From contig JAJQRA010000020.1 of NCBI GenBank assembly GCA_046533095.1, forward strand, positions 1 to 64,000: 64,000 nt of DNA, in the 5' to 3' direction. The translations under genes and the position numbers were made by a program. Below the pieces are notes generated by a model that made no database searches, was not told the DNA's origin, and saw only the letters and a program-made list of their open reading frames with translations. Source of the stretch: ZAX-1 sp046533095 (GTDB lineage: Bacteria; Bacillota; Clostridia; Lachnospirales; Lachnospiraceae). Position 1 is the stretch's first letter; the number at the start of each line of letters is the position of its first letter. This document shows positions 52,071 to 60,756 of the stretch, in pieces.

Positions 52071-52401
52071 TCATAGCCAGTTCTTCCAATTGACGTTAGC
52101 AGGATTCAGCTCGTTGTCTACCGCAATGGTGCGGAGTGCGGTGGCATAGTCGATGTAAAATTCCTCTGTAATTTTATCATAAACTTCCGCAGTTTCAGAA
52201 AGTCCTGCATGGTCATACGCAACCGCCGCCGCACCGAAGAATGCGAATCTGAGCGCGTGCATTGGAACATGAATTGTAAAGATAGCCTGTCCTATCGCGC
52301 TCGTTGCAGCTTGTCGATTTGCTCTGCGTTTCAATCAGTCGCATTAACTCGAGCACATAGGGAGCGTCCGTATTTTTGAACATTTTGTGTAGTTTAAACA
52401 T
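52071..52401 (-). pseudogene. Imm-5-like immunity protein, frameshifted and internally deleted
   Basis: The N-terminal piece MFKLHKMFKNTDAPYVLELM (from 52401) and the C-terminal piece AIGQAIFTIHVPMHALRFAF then GAAAVAYDHAGL and LNPANVNWKNW lie in different frames joined near 52315. Full-length relatives of this putative immunity family have about 50 more residues between these parts, so both a deletion and a frameshift are likely. In other genomes the family is linked to polymorphic toxins or stands alone. The family call is from memory of its sequence pattern. Confidence 0.55.
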
Positions 52402-52534
52402 TTTCTCGCCCTTATCTTTCTCCCTTCCTTTGCTCTTCGAGTATTCGACAACACTTCTAATAAACTACCTCTGTGTACGATTTGATGAAGCCTCCACCGA
52501 AAGGGCATGTGTACAACATTGACTATCAGTAAAA

Positions 52535-52571
52535 CAAAAAGGGAAGCTCCAATAGAATCATAGAGCCTCCC
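52535..52571 (-). terminator. intrinsic terminator of tRNA-Leu
   Basis: On the minus strand GGGAGGCTC pairs with GAGCTTCCC and TTTTTGTTTT follows. Confidence 0.88.
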
Positions 52572-52587
52572 AAAGTATACCAGTTAC

Positions 52588-52670
52588 TGCCGGCAGCGGG
52601 ACTTGAACCCGCACGTGGTTACCCACAACAGATTTTGAGTCTGCCTCGTCTGCCATTCCGACACGCCGGC
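52588..52670 (-). tRNA. tRNA-Leu (CAA)
   Basis: Minus strand, class II with a long variable arm. The acceptor GCCGGCG pairs with TGCCGGC, the anticodon loop CTCAAAA carries CAA, and the T-loop is GGTTCAAGTCC. CCA is not encoded. Confidence 0.94.
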
Positions 52671-52769
52671 AATCAAATAAGCAAGAGAGAAAATTGCCAC
52701 TCGAACAAAGTTTATGTTACCATATTTGGGAAGCAATTGCAAGTAGTTTATGTTAAAAATATAGGGAGA

Positions 52770-52813
52770 GTGAATTGTAAAAGTAACTTCCAGACCCCCC
52801 TTTTACAATTCAC
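52770..52813. repeat. perfect 14-bp inverted repeat
   Basis: GTGAATTGTAAAAG and CTTTTACAATTCAC flank a 16-base spacer that ends in seven pyrimidines. It is palindromic like an operator or IS-end remnant; no T-run follows on the plus strand. Confidence 0.75.
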
Positions 52814-52877
52814 GTAAAAATATATGATATGGTTTTTTCAAAAAACAAATTGCATATATGGTTGGAGTTGGGTATAA

Positions 52878-53045
52878 TATAGCTTATTAGAAATTGCAGA
52901 GCAAATTCTAATAAAAAGGCACAGATCTTAGTGCCGTGAATCTGAAGATAGGAACCGTATTTTGTTCCTATCATATAGCTTATTAGAAATTGCAGAGCAA
53001 ATTCTAATAAAAAGGCACAGATCTTAGTGCCGTGAATCTAACTTA
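52878..53045 (+). repeat. nested-hairpin repeat array, copy C
   Basis: One full unit and two thirds of a second (starts near 52878 and 52975). Hairpin 1 reads TTAGAA...TTCTAA where copy B has TCAGAA...TTCTGA, a paired change of both arms. Hairpin 2 is GGCAC...GTGCC and hairpin 3 is GATAGGAAC...GTTCCTATC. Like copy B the array ends after hairpin 2. It lies directly upstream of the cis-prenyltransferase gene. Confidence 0.88.
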
Positions 53046-53081
53046 TCAAATTGTAAAAGCCATAAAGCAGGAGGAATCGAA

Positions 53082-53693
53082 ATGCGTATACCAAAGCATA
53101 TTGGGATTATTCCGGACGGAAACCGAAGGTGGGCAAATGAAAAGGGCTACAAAAAGGAAAAGGGATACGAATTTGGACTATTGCCCGGTTTGCAGGTATT
53201 GCAGGAAGCAAAAAAATGCGGCGTAGAAGAAATGACGTATTATGGTTTTACAGTGGATAATTGCAAACGCCCAAGGGAACAACTTTTGGCATTTTCAAAA
53301 GCATGTGTAGATGCAGTAGAACTCTTGTGCAAAGAGGGGGTGTCGCTGCAGGTTTTTGGAAATCAAAGCTCCGACTGTTTTCCAAAAGCATTAATTCCTT
53401 TTACAAAACGTACGGATATAAATGGTGGTGGAATACGGTTAAATTTTCTGGTTAATTATGGATGGAAATGGGATATTGAAGCGGGACTTGACACAATGAA
53501 GTCAAAAGATATTGGAAGGATAGATTTGATTATCCGCTGGGGCGGGATGAGGAGGTTATCGGGATTTTTACCGATACAGTCTGTGTATGCGGATTTTTAT
53601 GTAATAGATGATTTTTGGCCTGATTATAAAAATGAACATTTTTATGAGGCATTGGAATGGTATCAAAAACAGGATACAACGTTAGGTGGCTGA
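53082..53693 (+). CDS. short undecaprenyl diphosphate synthase-family cis-prenyltransferase
   Basis: 203 residues, shorter than normal UppS (about 240-250). Region I is HIGIIPDGNRRWANEKG (catalytic Asp of DGNRRWA), and the C-terminal region DLIIRWGGMRRLSGFLPIQS then VYADFYVIDDFWPDY keeps the R..G..R.S.F pattern and the WPD end. The family adds isopentenyl units in cis to a short allylic starter. The chromosomal setting has no cdsA or dxr partner, so this is probably a paralogue with a special product and not the main cell-wall enzyme. AGGAGGAA precedes the ATG. Confidence 0.88.
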   Translation: MRIPKHIGIIPDGNRRWANEKGYKKEKGYEFGLLPGLQVLQEAKKCGVEEMTYYGFTVDNCKRPREQLLAFSKACVDAVELLCKEGVSLQVFGNQSSDCFPKALIPFTKRTDINGGGIRLNFLVNYGWKWDIEAGLDTMKSKDIGRIDLIIRWGGMRRLSGFLPIQSVYADFYVIDDFWPDYKNEHFYEALEWYQKQDTTLGG

Positions 53694-53768
53694 TGAGGCA
53701 ATGCAATCAATCAGGCTACAATCGTTCCTGAATCAAAAACAGGATATAGCTTTAGGCATGGATGAGCC
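53658..53768 (+). repeat. duplicated 3' end of the cis-prenyltransferase gene
   Basis: The last 36 or so bases of the gene (ATCAAAAACAGGATACAACG..., 53662) are copied 70 bases on (ATCAAAAACAGGATATAGCT..., 53732), stop region included. Confidence 0.8.
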
Positions 53769-53809
53769 TAAATATGAATTTTGCAATATTTAATAGAAAA
53801 GAGGCTCTC

Positions 53810-54706
53810 ATGAAAAAACCGCTCTTATATGGAATAGCAGGTTCCTTCTTTTTCGCTTTTACGTTTCTATTAAACCGCAGTATGAATCTTTCCGGTGGCC
53901 ATTGGCTTTTTAGCGCATCTTTGCGTTACTTGTTTACATTGCCAATGATTGCGCTCCCTTTGCTCAAAGATCATCAGTACCGCCTCGTCCATGAAGAGAT
54001 TCGCAAAAACCCTTTTGATTGGATTTTATGGAGTATGGTAGGTTTTGCGCTGTTTTATGTCCCGATGTCTTTTGCTTCTGCCCGTGGAGAGTCTTGGCTC
54101 ATTGCCGCTACATGGCAGCTTACGATTGTTGCAGGCGTTTTGCTTACACCGCTTTTTGGAAAAAAGATTCCTTTGCGAAATTTAGGTATGAGTTTGATTA
54201 TTTTGCTTGGCGTAGGCCTGCTCCAATTTAGAGGGGGCGCAGTGTTTCACATGAGGGAGCAAGGGTTTGTTCTTTTGCCGATTATTCTCGGGGCAGTAGC
54301 TTATCCGCTTGGAAACCGGAAAATGATGGACTTGTGCAAAGGTCGCTTAAGCACCTTGCAGCGGATTTATGGGATGACTTTGTGTAGTACACCAGTTTGG
54401 ATCGTGCTTGCAGGTATCGCATGGGCAACATCTGGTCCGCCGTCTTTTGGTCAAATCGCACAATGCATATTGGTGGCGCTTTTGTCCGGCGTGTTTGCGA
54501 CTGTTTTATTCTTCAAGGCAACGGATTTGGTAAAGGGACATCCGCAACGTTTGGCTTTGGTGGAAGCGACACAGTCGGGTGAGGTTGTGTTTACCTTTCT
54601 TGGAGGTGTTTTGCTACTGGGTGATGGTATGCCGGGAGCGGTAGGGTTTGTGGGGATTGTGCTGATATTAATAGGAATGGTACTTAGTAGTCTTGTCACG
54701 TCGTAG
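53810..54706 (+). CDS. EmrE/EamA-like drug/metabolite exporter
   Basis: 298 residues with about ten membrane helices. It opens KPLLYGIAGSFFFAFTFLLN and has the pattern of the multidrug-resistance efflux transporter family of 10-helix DMT proteins (SGGHWLFSASLRYLFTLPMI, then GESWLIAATWQLTIVAG). The substrate is unknown. I start at 53810 (GAGG upstream); an earlier in-frame ATG at 53762 lacks a ribosome binding site. Its 3' end is copied at 54758-54778. Confidence 0.82.
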   Translation: MKKPLLYGIAGSFFFAFTFLLNRSMNLSGGHWLFSASLRYLFTLPMIALPLLKDHQYRLVHEEIRKNPFDWILWSMVGFALFYVPMSFASARGESWLIAATWQLTIVAGVLLTPLFGKKIPLRNLGMSLIILLGVGLLQFRGGAVFHMREQGFVLLPIILGAVAYPLGNRKMMDLCKGRLSTLQRIYGMTLCSTPVWIVLAGIAWATSGPPSFGQIAQCILVALLSGVFATVLFFKATDLVKGHPQRLALVEATQSGEVVFTFLGGVLLLGDGMPGAVGFVGIVLILIGMVLSSLVTS

Positions 54707-54778
54707 ATAAAACTTAAAATGTAATTTTTATATTTATATCATAAACGTTTATGTTTGAGTAGTCTTGTCACATCATAG
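54686..54778 (+). repeat. duplicated 3' end of the exporter gene
   Basis: AGTAGTCTTGTCACGTCGTA (54686, ending in the stop codon) recurs as AGTAGTCTTGTCACATCATA (54758), with similar bases after each. Confidence 0.8.
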
Positions 54779-54814
54779 CTGCACCTTAAAATTGTAGGGT
54801 AGGTTGGGGGTATC

Positions 54815-56023
54815 ATGGATTGCTTATTAGAAAAGTTTTATATGGAATCTTCCGGGAAATATAAGATGAAGCTCATTGCCGGCAAGGAGGGGATTCATCG
54901 CCATGTAAGTTGGATGCATATTTTGGAAGACCGGCAGATTGCAGAATTTATTCACGGTGACGAGTTGGTTTTTACGACTGGACTCACCTGCATAAACAAG
55001 GAATGGCTTTTAGATTTGATTCATAGTCTAAATGAAAAGAATGCCTGTGGTCTGGTTATTAATATAGGCCCACATATTCGGGCAATTTATAAAGAGGCAA
55101 TTTCTTTATGCGACTACTTAAATTTTCCTTTGCTGACGATTCCATGGGAAATTAAACTGGTAGATGTCACCCGCGATTTTTCCAGACAGATCCTAAAAGC
55201 TGAACAGCGAGAATTAAGTGTAGCCGCTGCGGTGAAAAATGCGATTTTCTATCCACAGGTAGAAGAGCAGTATCTGCCCCATCTACAAAGGGCAGGGTAT
55301 GATATACATGGGATGTATCAAGTGCTGATGATTGGAGTCAAAGGGGAATTTTTACAAGAAGAAGTGCTTGACTGGCAAAAAAATTTGAAAAACAGGATTC
55401 ACTTTTTGAATGAAAAAAGTATTTCATTTTCTTATTTGAATGATATGGCAGTGGTTTTCGTTTCGACAGGCACAGAAAGGCTGGCGCCATACATCGATCG
55501 TTTTCTTGCACAGATTGAAAAAGAAAATGGGAAGAATCCAAATGTCCATCCCTATCTTGGACTTGGGTCTTTTGCCAGTGGCGTGAAAAATCTGTCTCGA
55601 TCTTTTCAACATGCGGTAGCGGCAATGGGGATTGCAAAAATCAAAAACCAGGCAATGATACGATACGAACATATGGGCTCTTATAAACTTCTTGTTGACG
55701 GAGCCGATAGGGCAACGCAAAAAGAGTTTCTACAGGAAATGCTAGGTAAATTAAGTTCCTATGACCAAAAGAACCATACGGATTATCTAACAGTCCTGCG
55801 CCTCTATCTGCAATATGATGGAAGTGTGCAAAAAGTAGCACAGAGAAGTTTCTGTCACCGTAATACAATCAATTATAAAATCAAGAAGATCACGCAGATT
55901 CTAGATATTGATTTTAAGAGCAATGAGGCAACCATGAATTTACTTTTAGCATTTCAAATTTATGATATCATATTCGCAGAAAATGATGGTGGCACCGATT
56001 TCACAGGAGCACCGATTTCATAG
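54815..56023 (+). CDS. PucR-family transcriptional regulator
   Basis: 402 residues. An N-terminal PucR ligand domain (about 1-125, GIHRHVSWMHILEDRQIAEF) leads to a GGDEF-like middle domain (about 170-290) and a C-terminal HTH_30 (VAQRSFCHRNTINYKIKKI, about 350-370). PucR-type proteins activate purine, amino acid or GABA catabolic genes on metabolite binding. It lies upstream of the omega-aminotransferase operon, in the same direction, with a terminator between, and is a candidate regulator of it. The stop lies within a short tandem repeat. Confidence 0.9.
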   Translation: MDCLLEKFYMESSGKYKMKLIAGKEGIHRHVSWMHILEDRQIAEFIHGDELVFTTGLTCINKEWLLDLIHSLNEKNACGLVINIGPHIRAIYKEAISLCDYLNFPLLTIPWEIKLVDVTRDFSRQILKAEQRELSVAAAVKNAIFYPQVEEQYLPHLQRAGYDIHGMYQVLMIGVKGEFLQEEVLDWQKNLKNRIHFLNEKSISFSYLNDMAVVFVSTGTERLAPYIDRFLAQIEKENGKNPNVHPYLGLGSFASGVKNLSRSFQHAVAAMGIAKIKNQAMIRYEHMGSYKLLVDGADRATQKEFLQEMLGKLSSYDQKNHTDYLTVLRLYLQYDGSVQKVAQRSFCHRNTINYKIKKITQILDIDFKSNEATMNLLLAFQIYDIIFAENDGGTDFTGAPIS

Positions 56024-56083
56024 GAGCGCAGATTTCACAGGAGCACCGATGTCATAGGGGCACCGGTTTCATAGGAGCGCAGA
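55990..56083 (+). repeat. 16-18 bp tandem repeat spanning a pucR stop codon
   Basis: GGAGCACCGATTTCATA-like units recur at least five times from inside the gene's last codons to 56083 (variants GGAGCGCAGATTTCACA, GGGGCACCGGTTTCATA). Confidence 0.85.
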
Positions 56084-56228
56084 AAATTGTTCGGTGCGAT
56101 CAGGTACATCCCTTGGCGGGAGTATGATAATTGTGCTCCAGCACAAAAAACGAAGATATTGATATGCCGGCTACCTATAGAAATGACGTAGACAAGCTGT
56201 TATAATGATATCATAATTAATGAGCAAA

Positions 56229-56256
56229 GAAGCCCACGAAAACAAGGGGCTTTTTT
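56229..56256 (+). terminator. terminator hairpin upstream of the aminotransferase gene
   Basis: AAGCCC pairs with GGGCTT and TTTTTT runs out of the stem. TATAAT at 56201 lies only 28 bases before it. It therefore either ends the pucR transcript or attenuates a short leader of the next operon. Confidence 0.7.
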
Positions 56257-56366
56257 GTTGTTTTATGGGGCAGTATCCTTGTGAAAGGGAAAATGCTCTG
56301 CAGGGTGTGCATGATACGCAGACGTAGATTGCCGCGAACTGACGAAAAGATAAAGGAGCTTTTAGA

Positions 56367-57695
56367 ATGAGTGTAGCAAGTGAGAGTGTAAGAAAACACA
56401 AGCAGTATAATTTACAGTCATGGTCGGTACAGGGGAATATAAATCCAATTGCAGTAGAACGTGCCGAGGGAATTTATGTGTATGATTATGAGGGCAATCG
56501 CTATTCTGACATGTCCTCCCAGCTGGTTAATTTAAATTTAGGGCATGGAAATAAGGAAATTGCAGATGCTATCAAGAAACAGGTAGATGCGTTTTCTTAT
56601 ATGGCCCCTAGTTTTGCAGTCGAGAGCAGAGGCGATTTAGCAGAGCTGCTTGTCGGTTTAATGCCGGATAATATAGCGAAAGTTTTCTTTGTAAACGGAG
56701 GGGCGGATGCAAATGAGAATGCCTTAAAAATGGCTCGTATGTTTACCGGAAAGCATAAGATTTTCAGCCGTTACAGAAGCTATCATGGCTCTACGTATGG
56801 AGCGGCCAATCTGACTGGCGAGCCAAGAAGATACCCGTCAGAACCGGGAATTCCAGGGTTTGTGAAATTTTTTGATCCCTATCTTTATCGGGAAAAGATT
56901 CATTTTGAAAATACGCAGGCCGCAGGGCAATTTTACGTAGATAAACTGCGGGAACAAATAGAATATGAAGGCTCGGACAATGTTGCGGCAATTGTGCTTG
57001 AGACAATTACCGGGTCAAATGGCATCATTATTCCGCCGGAAAATTATCTGCCGGGTGTTCGAAAAATCTGTGACGATTATGGCATTCTCATGATTTGCGA
57101 CGAGGTTATGTCTGGATTTGGAAGAACAGGAAAGATGTTTGGGTTTGAAAACTATAACATAAAACCGGATATTATCACATTTGCTAAGGGCGTGACTTGT
57201 GGCTATGTACCAATAGGCGGTGTTGCGGTCAGCAAGGAAATTGCGGCATATTTTGATACACACAAGCTGCTATGCGGCTTGACCTACAGCGGACATCCGC
57301 TTGGCTGTGCAGCAGGGATTGCCTGTGTAAACTATTATCTGGAGCATAATGTGTTGGATAATGTAAATAAAGTGGGTGCAACGCTAACCGAGATTTTAAA
57401 TGGTTTCCTGCAAACATATGACTGCGTCGGCGATGTACGAAATATCGGGTTATTTGCCGCAATTGAACTTGTAAAAGACAAGGCTACAAAAGAAGCGATT
57501 GTACCTTACGGAAAAGATCCAAATGGGGTAATGGGTAAAATATTAGGACTGCTAAAGGAACGAAAATTCTTAACCTATACGCATGAAAACATGATCATTG
57601 TTGCACCGCCCCTTATCATTACGGAAGAGCAAATAAAAGAAGAAATGGAAAAAGTTGCAGAAGTTCTTGCCATAATTGATTCTGAAATACTATAA
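56367..57695 (+). CDS. class III omega-aminotransferase (beta-alanine/taurine-pyruvate type)
   Basis: 442 residues. The class III PLP features are FVNGGADANENALKMAR, RYRSYHGSTYGA, CDEVMSGFGRTGKMF and the lysine in FAKGVTCGYVPIGG. The family moves the terminal amino group of omega-amino acids to pyruvate or 2-oxoglutarate. The adjacent CoA-acylating semialdehyde dehydrogenase makes beta-alanine (to malonate semialdehyde) or beta-aminoisobutyrate the best guess. TAAAGGAG precedes the ATG. The dehydrogenase follows after 22 bases. Confidence 0.86.
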   Translation: MSVASESVRKHKQYNLQSWSVQGNINPIAVERAEGIYVYDYEGNRYSDMSSQLVNLNLGHGNKEIADAIKKQVDAFSYMAPSFAVESRGDLAELLVGLMPDNIAKVFFVNGGADANENALKMARMFTGKHKIFSRYRSYHGSTYGAANLTGEPRRYPSEPGIPGFVKFFDPYLYREKIHFENTQAAGQFYVDKLREQIEYEGSDNVAAIVLETITGSNGIIIPPENYLPGVRKICDDYGILMICDEVMSGFGRTGKMFGFENYNIKPDIITFAKGVTCGYVPIGGVAVSKEIAAYFDTHKLLCGLTYSGHPLGCAAGIACVNYYLEHNVLDNVNKVGATLTEILNGFLQTYDCVGDVRNIGLFAAIELVKDKATKEAIVPYGKDPNGVMGKILGLLKERKFLTYTHENMIIVAPPLIITEEQIKEEMEKVAEVLAIIDSEIL

Positions 57696-57717
57696 TATAG
57701 AAGGAGATACGAAGTAG

Positions 57718-59220
57718 ATGAAAAAATTACAATTTTTTGCAGGTGGAAAATGGATCGATTCAAAGACAGATAAGTACATGGATGTATACAATCCAAGCAC
57801 CGGCGAGCTGATAGCGCAGACGCCGTGCTGTACAGTGGACGAAGTGGAGCTTGCGATAGCTTCTGCAAAAGAAGCTTTTAAAAGTTGGTCAAATACCCCT
57901 GTTTTTAAGAGGGTCCAGATTTTGTATAACCTTAGGCAGCTGTTGATTGACCATATGGATGAACTCACGCAGCTTGTAGCAACTGAAAATGGAAAATCAT
58001 GGGACGATTCGATTGGTGATGTCTTAAAAGCAAAGGAAGCCACCGAAGTAGCGATTTCTGCCCCTTCTCTTATGATGGGTGAATCTACGATGGATACGTC
58101 AGAAGGGGTTGATACGGTAAGATATCGGGAAAGCCTTGGCGTGTTCGCAGGAATCGTGCCTTTTAACTTTCCTGCAATGATTCCGATGGGATGGATGACG
58201 CCTCTTTGTATCGCTTGTGGAAATACCATCGTGATTAAAGCGGCAAGCATGACGCCAATGACAAGCATGAGAATCGCAGAGCTGTATCAACAAGCGGGGC
58301 TTCCTGACGGTGTAATCAATATTGTTACATGCTCTAGAAACGAAGCAGAACTGTTCCTAAGCCATCCCGATATAAAAGGAATTTCTTTTGTCGGCTCTAC
58401 ATCAGTTGGACTTAGTGTCTATTCAAAAGCGGCGGCAAACGGCAAAAGGGTACAGGCACTTTGCGAAGCGAAAAACCATGCGCTTGTCCTGGAAGACGCA
58501 CCGATCGAAAGAACTGCGGCAGGTATTATCAATGCGGCATTTGGCTGTGCGGGCGAACGCTGTATGGCTCTGCCGGTTGTTGTGGTACAAGAAAGCATTG
58601 CGGATGCACTTGTTGACTCTATTGTAAAAAAAGCGCAAGGCTTAAAAGTCGGGCTTGCTTATGAAAAAACGACAGACCTAGGCCCTGTTGTTTCTGCAGC
58701 ACATAAAAAAAGCGTGGTAGACTGGATAGATAAAGGCGAACAAGAAGGCGCGAAAGTTGTTCTTGACGGACGAGGCTGTACTGTTTTAGGTCATGAAGAA
58801 GGATTTTACGTTGGACCAACGATTTTAGACAATGTAAAGCCTGGTATGACAGTTGGCGACATAGAAATCTTTGGACCTGTCCTTTGTATCAAGCGCGTGA
58901 AGGATTTTGAAGAAGGGCTTGCGCTTATGAATCAAAACCCGTTTGCAAACGGTTCAGTCATTTTTACACAAAACGGCTATTATGCGCGTGAGTTCCAAAA
59001 AAGGACAGACGGTGGAATGGTCGGCGTAAACGTTGGTATCCCCGTACCAGTCGGAACATTTCCTTTCACAGGGCACAAACGTTCTTTCTTTGGAGATTTG
59101 CACTGCCTTGGGAAAGACGGCATAGCGTTCTATACAGAAGGCAAATGCGTAACAACGAGATGGTTTGATGAAGAAGAACTTAAAAAATCAAAAGTTGATT
59201 CTTGGGATGGAACCATTTAG
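57718..59220 (+). CDS. CoA-acylating (methyl)malonate-semialdehyde dehydrogenase
   Basis: 500 residues, normal length. The aldehyde dehydrogenase fold shows FNFPAMIPMGWMTPLCIACG, the catalytic Cys in AAFGCAGERCMALP (about 280), and the MMSDH-type GVNVGIPVPVGTFPFTGHKR. The catalytic Glu of hydrolytic ALDHs is replaced in the LCEAKNHA stretch as in MmsA. It oxidises malonate or methylmalonate semialdehyde to acetyl- or propionyl-CoA with NAD and CoA. With the aminotransferase it forms a two-step beta-amino-acid degradation. AGAAGGAGA precedes the ATG. Confidence 0.92.
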   Translation: MKKLQFFAGGKWIDSKTDKYMDVYNPSTGELIAQTPCCTVDEVELAIASAKEAFKSWSNTPVFKRVQILYNLRQLLIDHMDELTQLVATENGKSWDDSIGDVLKAKEATEVAISAPSLMMGESTMDTSEGVDTVRYRESLGVFAGIVPFNFPAMIPMGWMTPLCIACGNTIVIKAASMTPMTSMRIAELYQQAGLPDGVINIVTCSRNEAELFLSHPDIKGISFVGSTSVGLSVYSKAAANGKRVQALCEAKNHALVLEDAPIERTAAGIINAAFGCAGERCMALPVVVVQESIADALVDSIVKKAQGLKVGLAYEKTTDLGPVVSAAHKKSVVDWIDKGEQEGAKVVLDGRGCTVLGHEEGFYVGPTILDNVKPGMTVGDIEIFGPVLCIKRVKDFEEGLALMNQNPFANGSVIFTQNGYYAREFQKRTDGGMVGVNVGIPVPVGTFPFTGHKRSFFGDLHCLGKDGIAFYTEGKCVTTRWFDEEELKKSKVDSWDGTI

Positions 59221-59235
59221 AAGGGGTGCGATAGT

Positions 59236-60411
59236 GTGGCATTTACGTTTAATGAATTGCTTTTAATTCCGGAAATGAGTAAAGCTAAGATCGTAGCGGG
59301 AATGGGCGGACAAGACAAGGAAATCAAAGGGTGTGAAATTGCTGAAGTGGCAAGGCCCTGGGAACAAGTTTATGATGGAACGATCATATTCCTAAGTGGG
59401 GTTGGCTTAAAATCGGCCAAAGAGGATTTGCAGCAACTTATCAAAGCAATGGAAAGCCAAAACGGTGCCGGTCTGATGATACAAAAAGGCGAATATATGA
59501 AAGAAGTGCCCTCCTCAGTAAAAAAACTTGCAAATGAAAAAAACGTAGTCATCATAGAAATTCCATCCGACAGCAAAATCGTCAAGATCATGTATCATAT
59601 TTGCAATCATATTTTTGCTGCAGATCAGGTCGATACCACGATGGACAAAGTTTTAAAGGAAGTCATGTACTTAGACTATTCGGAAGCATTTGCGGCAAAG
59701 GCACAATTTTATGGCTACTCATCGGATCATGCCTATGTCGCCACGGCAGTTGCACTTGATGCGGATCAAACGGATAAGAACAGCATGGAGCAAGTAATTT
59801 ATGATATAAAACTTTATTTTGAACAATTTGGTAAAAAAGTGCTCTACACGCAAGAAGAATCCCTGCTTATCTGTATGCTGCCACTTGAAAATGGGCAAGA
59901 ATATAAATCGTACCTAAGGAAAAACATTCAAAAAGTAAAGAATCAGCTTAAGGAAGGCAAACAGATCACGATAAGCATTGGCATTGGCTGCATGTTTCAC
60001 GATATCATAGCCCTAAAACGGAGCAGCATGGAAGCAAAGGAAGCATTAAAAATGCTCCATACCTGCCATAAGAATGATGATGTTCGCATGTATGACGAAA
60101 TGGGAATTTACCGTATCTTATTTCGAGTACAAGATAAACGGGAGCTTGTGCGCATATTACAGCTAACCCTTGGACCGTTGCTAGAGTGGGATATGGAGTA
60201 TGAAAACGATTTGGCCGGAACACTAGAGCTATATCTTTTGGAAAACTGCAATCTTAGTAAAACGGCTGAGACACTGTATGTGCATCGTAATACGTTAAAG
60301 TATCGGATACAAAAAATCCAAGAAATTCTTAATTGCGACTTAAATGATGTACAGACTTGCTTTAACTTACGCCTTGTATATAAGATAAAACGTTTTTTGG
60401 AAGGGTTCTAG
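59236..60411 (+). CDS. PucR-family transcriptional regulator, second copy
   Basis: 391 residues. The N-terminal PucR domain (LLLIPEMSKAKIVAGMGGQD, then GCEIAEVARPWEQVYDG) is followed by a GGDEF-like region and the C-terminal HTH_30 (AETLYVHRNTLKYRIQKIQE). It starts with GTG at 59236 after AAGGGG, 15 bases past the dehydrogenase gene, so it is probably the local regulator of the omega-amino acid operon and perhaps of the transporter downstream. Confidence 0.9.
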   Translation: MAFTFNELLLIPEMSKAKIVAGMGGQDKEIKGCEIAEVARPWEQVYDGTIIFLSGVGLKSAKEDLQQLIKAMESQNGAGLMIQKGEYMKEVPSSVKKLANEKNVVIIEIPSDSKIVKIMYHICNHIFAADQVDTTMDKVLKEVMYLDYSEAFAAKAQFYGYSSDHAYVATAVALDADQTDKNSMEQVIYDIKLYFEQFGKKVLYTQEESLLICMLPLENGQEYKSYLRKNIQKVKNQLKEGKQITISIGIGCMFHDIIALKRSSMEAKEALKMLHTCHKNDDVRMYDEMGIYRILFRVQDKRELVRILQLTLGPLLEWDMEYENDLAGTLELYLLENCNLSKTAETLYVHRNTLKYRIQKIQEILNCDLNDVQTCFNLRLVYKIKRFLEGF

Positions 60412-60433
60412 CAGTGCGGGGGCGATTTTTACA

Positions 60434-60552
60434 TCTTGTATACACAAGGGCGATGCGAAAGAAAGTAGGGCGAAATCATTGCGAAATGTTTTTTCACTGT
60501 ACACAGATGTATAAAAAATCAGGTGAAATTCGTCCAACATGCATGTATACAT
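60434..60552 (+). promoter_or_regulatory. three TGTAYAC palindromes upstream of the transporter
   Basis: CTTGTATACACAAG (60435-60448), CTGTACACAG (60497-60506) and ATGTATACAT (60543-60552) share a TGTAYAC core and two-fold symmetry. They lie between the pucR-type gene and livK, a likely place for operator sites of that regulator. The role is inferred from position only. Confidence 0.5.
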
Positions 60553-60636
60553 CAATTTTATTTACTGATACACTATATCTAGCATGAAACACATTCACGC
60601 TAACAAGTTCATATGGAAATTAATTTATTTGAAAAC

Positions 60637-60677
60637 AAAGGTGCTTTCAGAAACAGTGAAGGCATCTTTTTCTTTTT
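60637..60677 (+). terminator. terminator/attenuator upstream of livK
   Basis: AAAGGTGCTTTC pairs with GAAGGCATCTTT (12 bp, two G-U pairs) and TTTTTCTTTTT follows. It ends the pucR transcript or an upstream leader about 80 bases before the transporter gene. Confidence 0.8.
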
Positions 60678-60756
60678 GCCTAAAAGCCGGTAAAAAGAAA
60701 AGGAGAGGTTACTATTGAAAAACAATTTGCAGCAAGCACGAAGGAAGAGGTAGATT

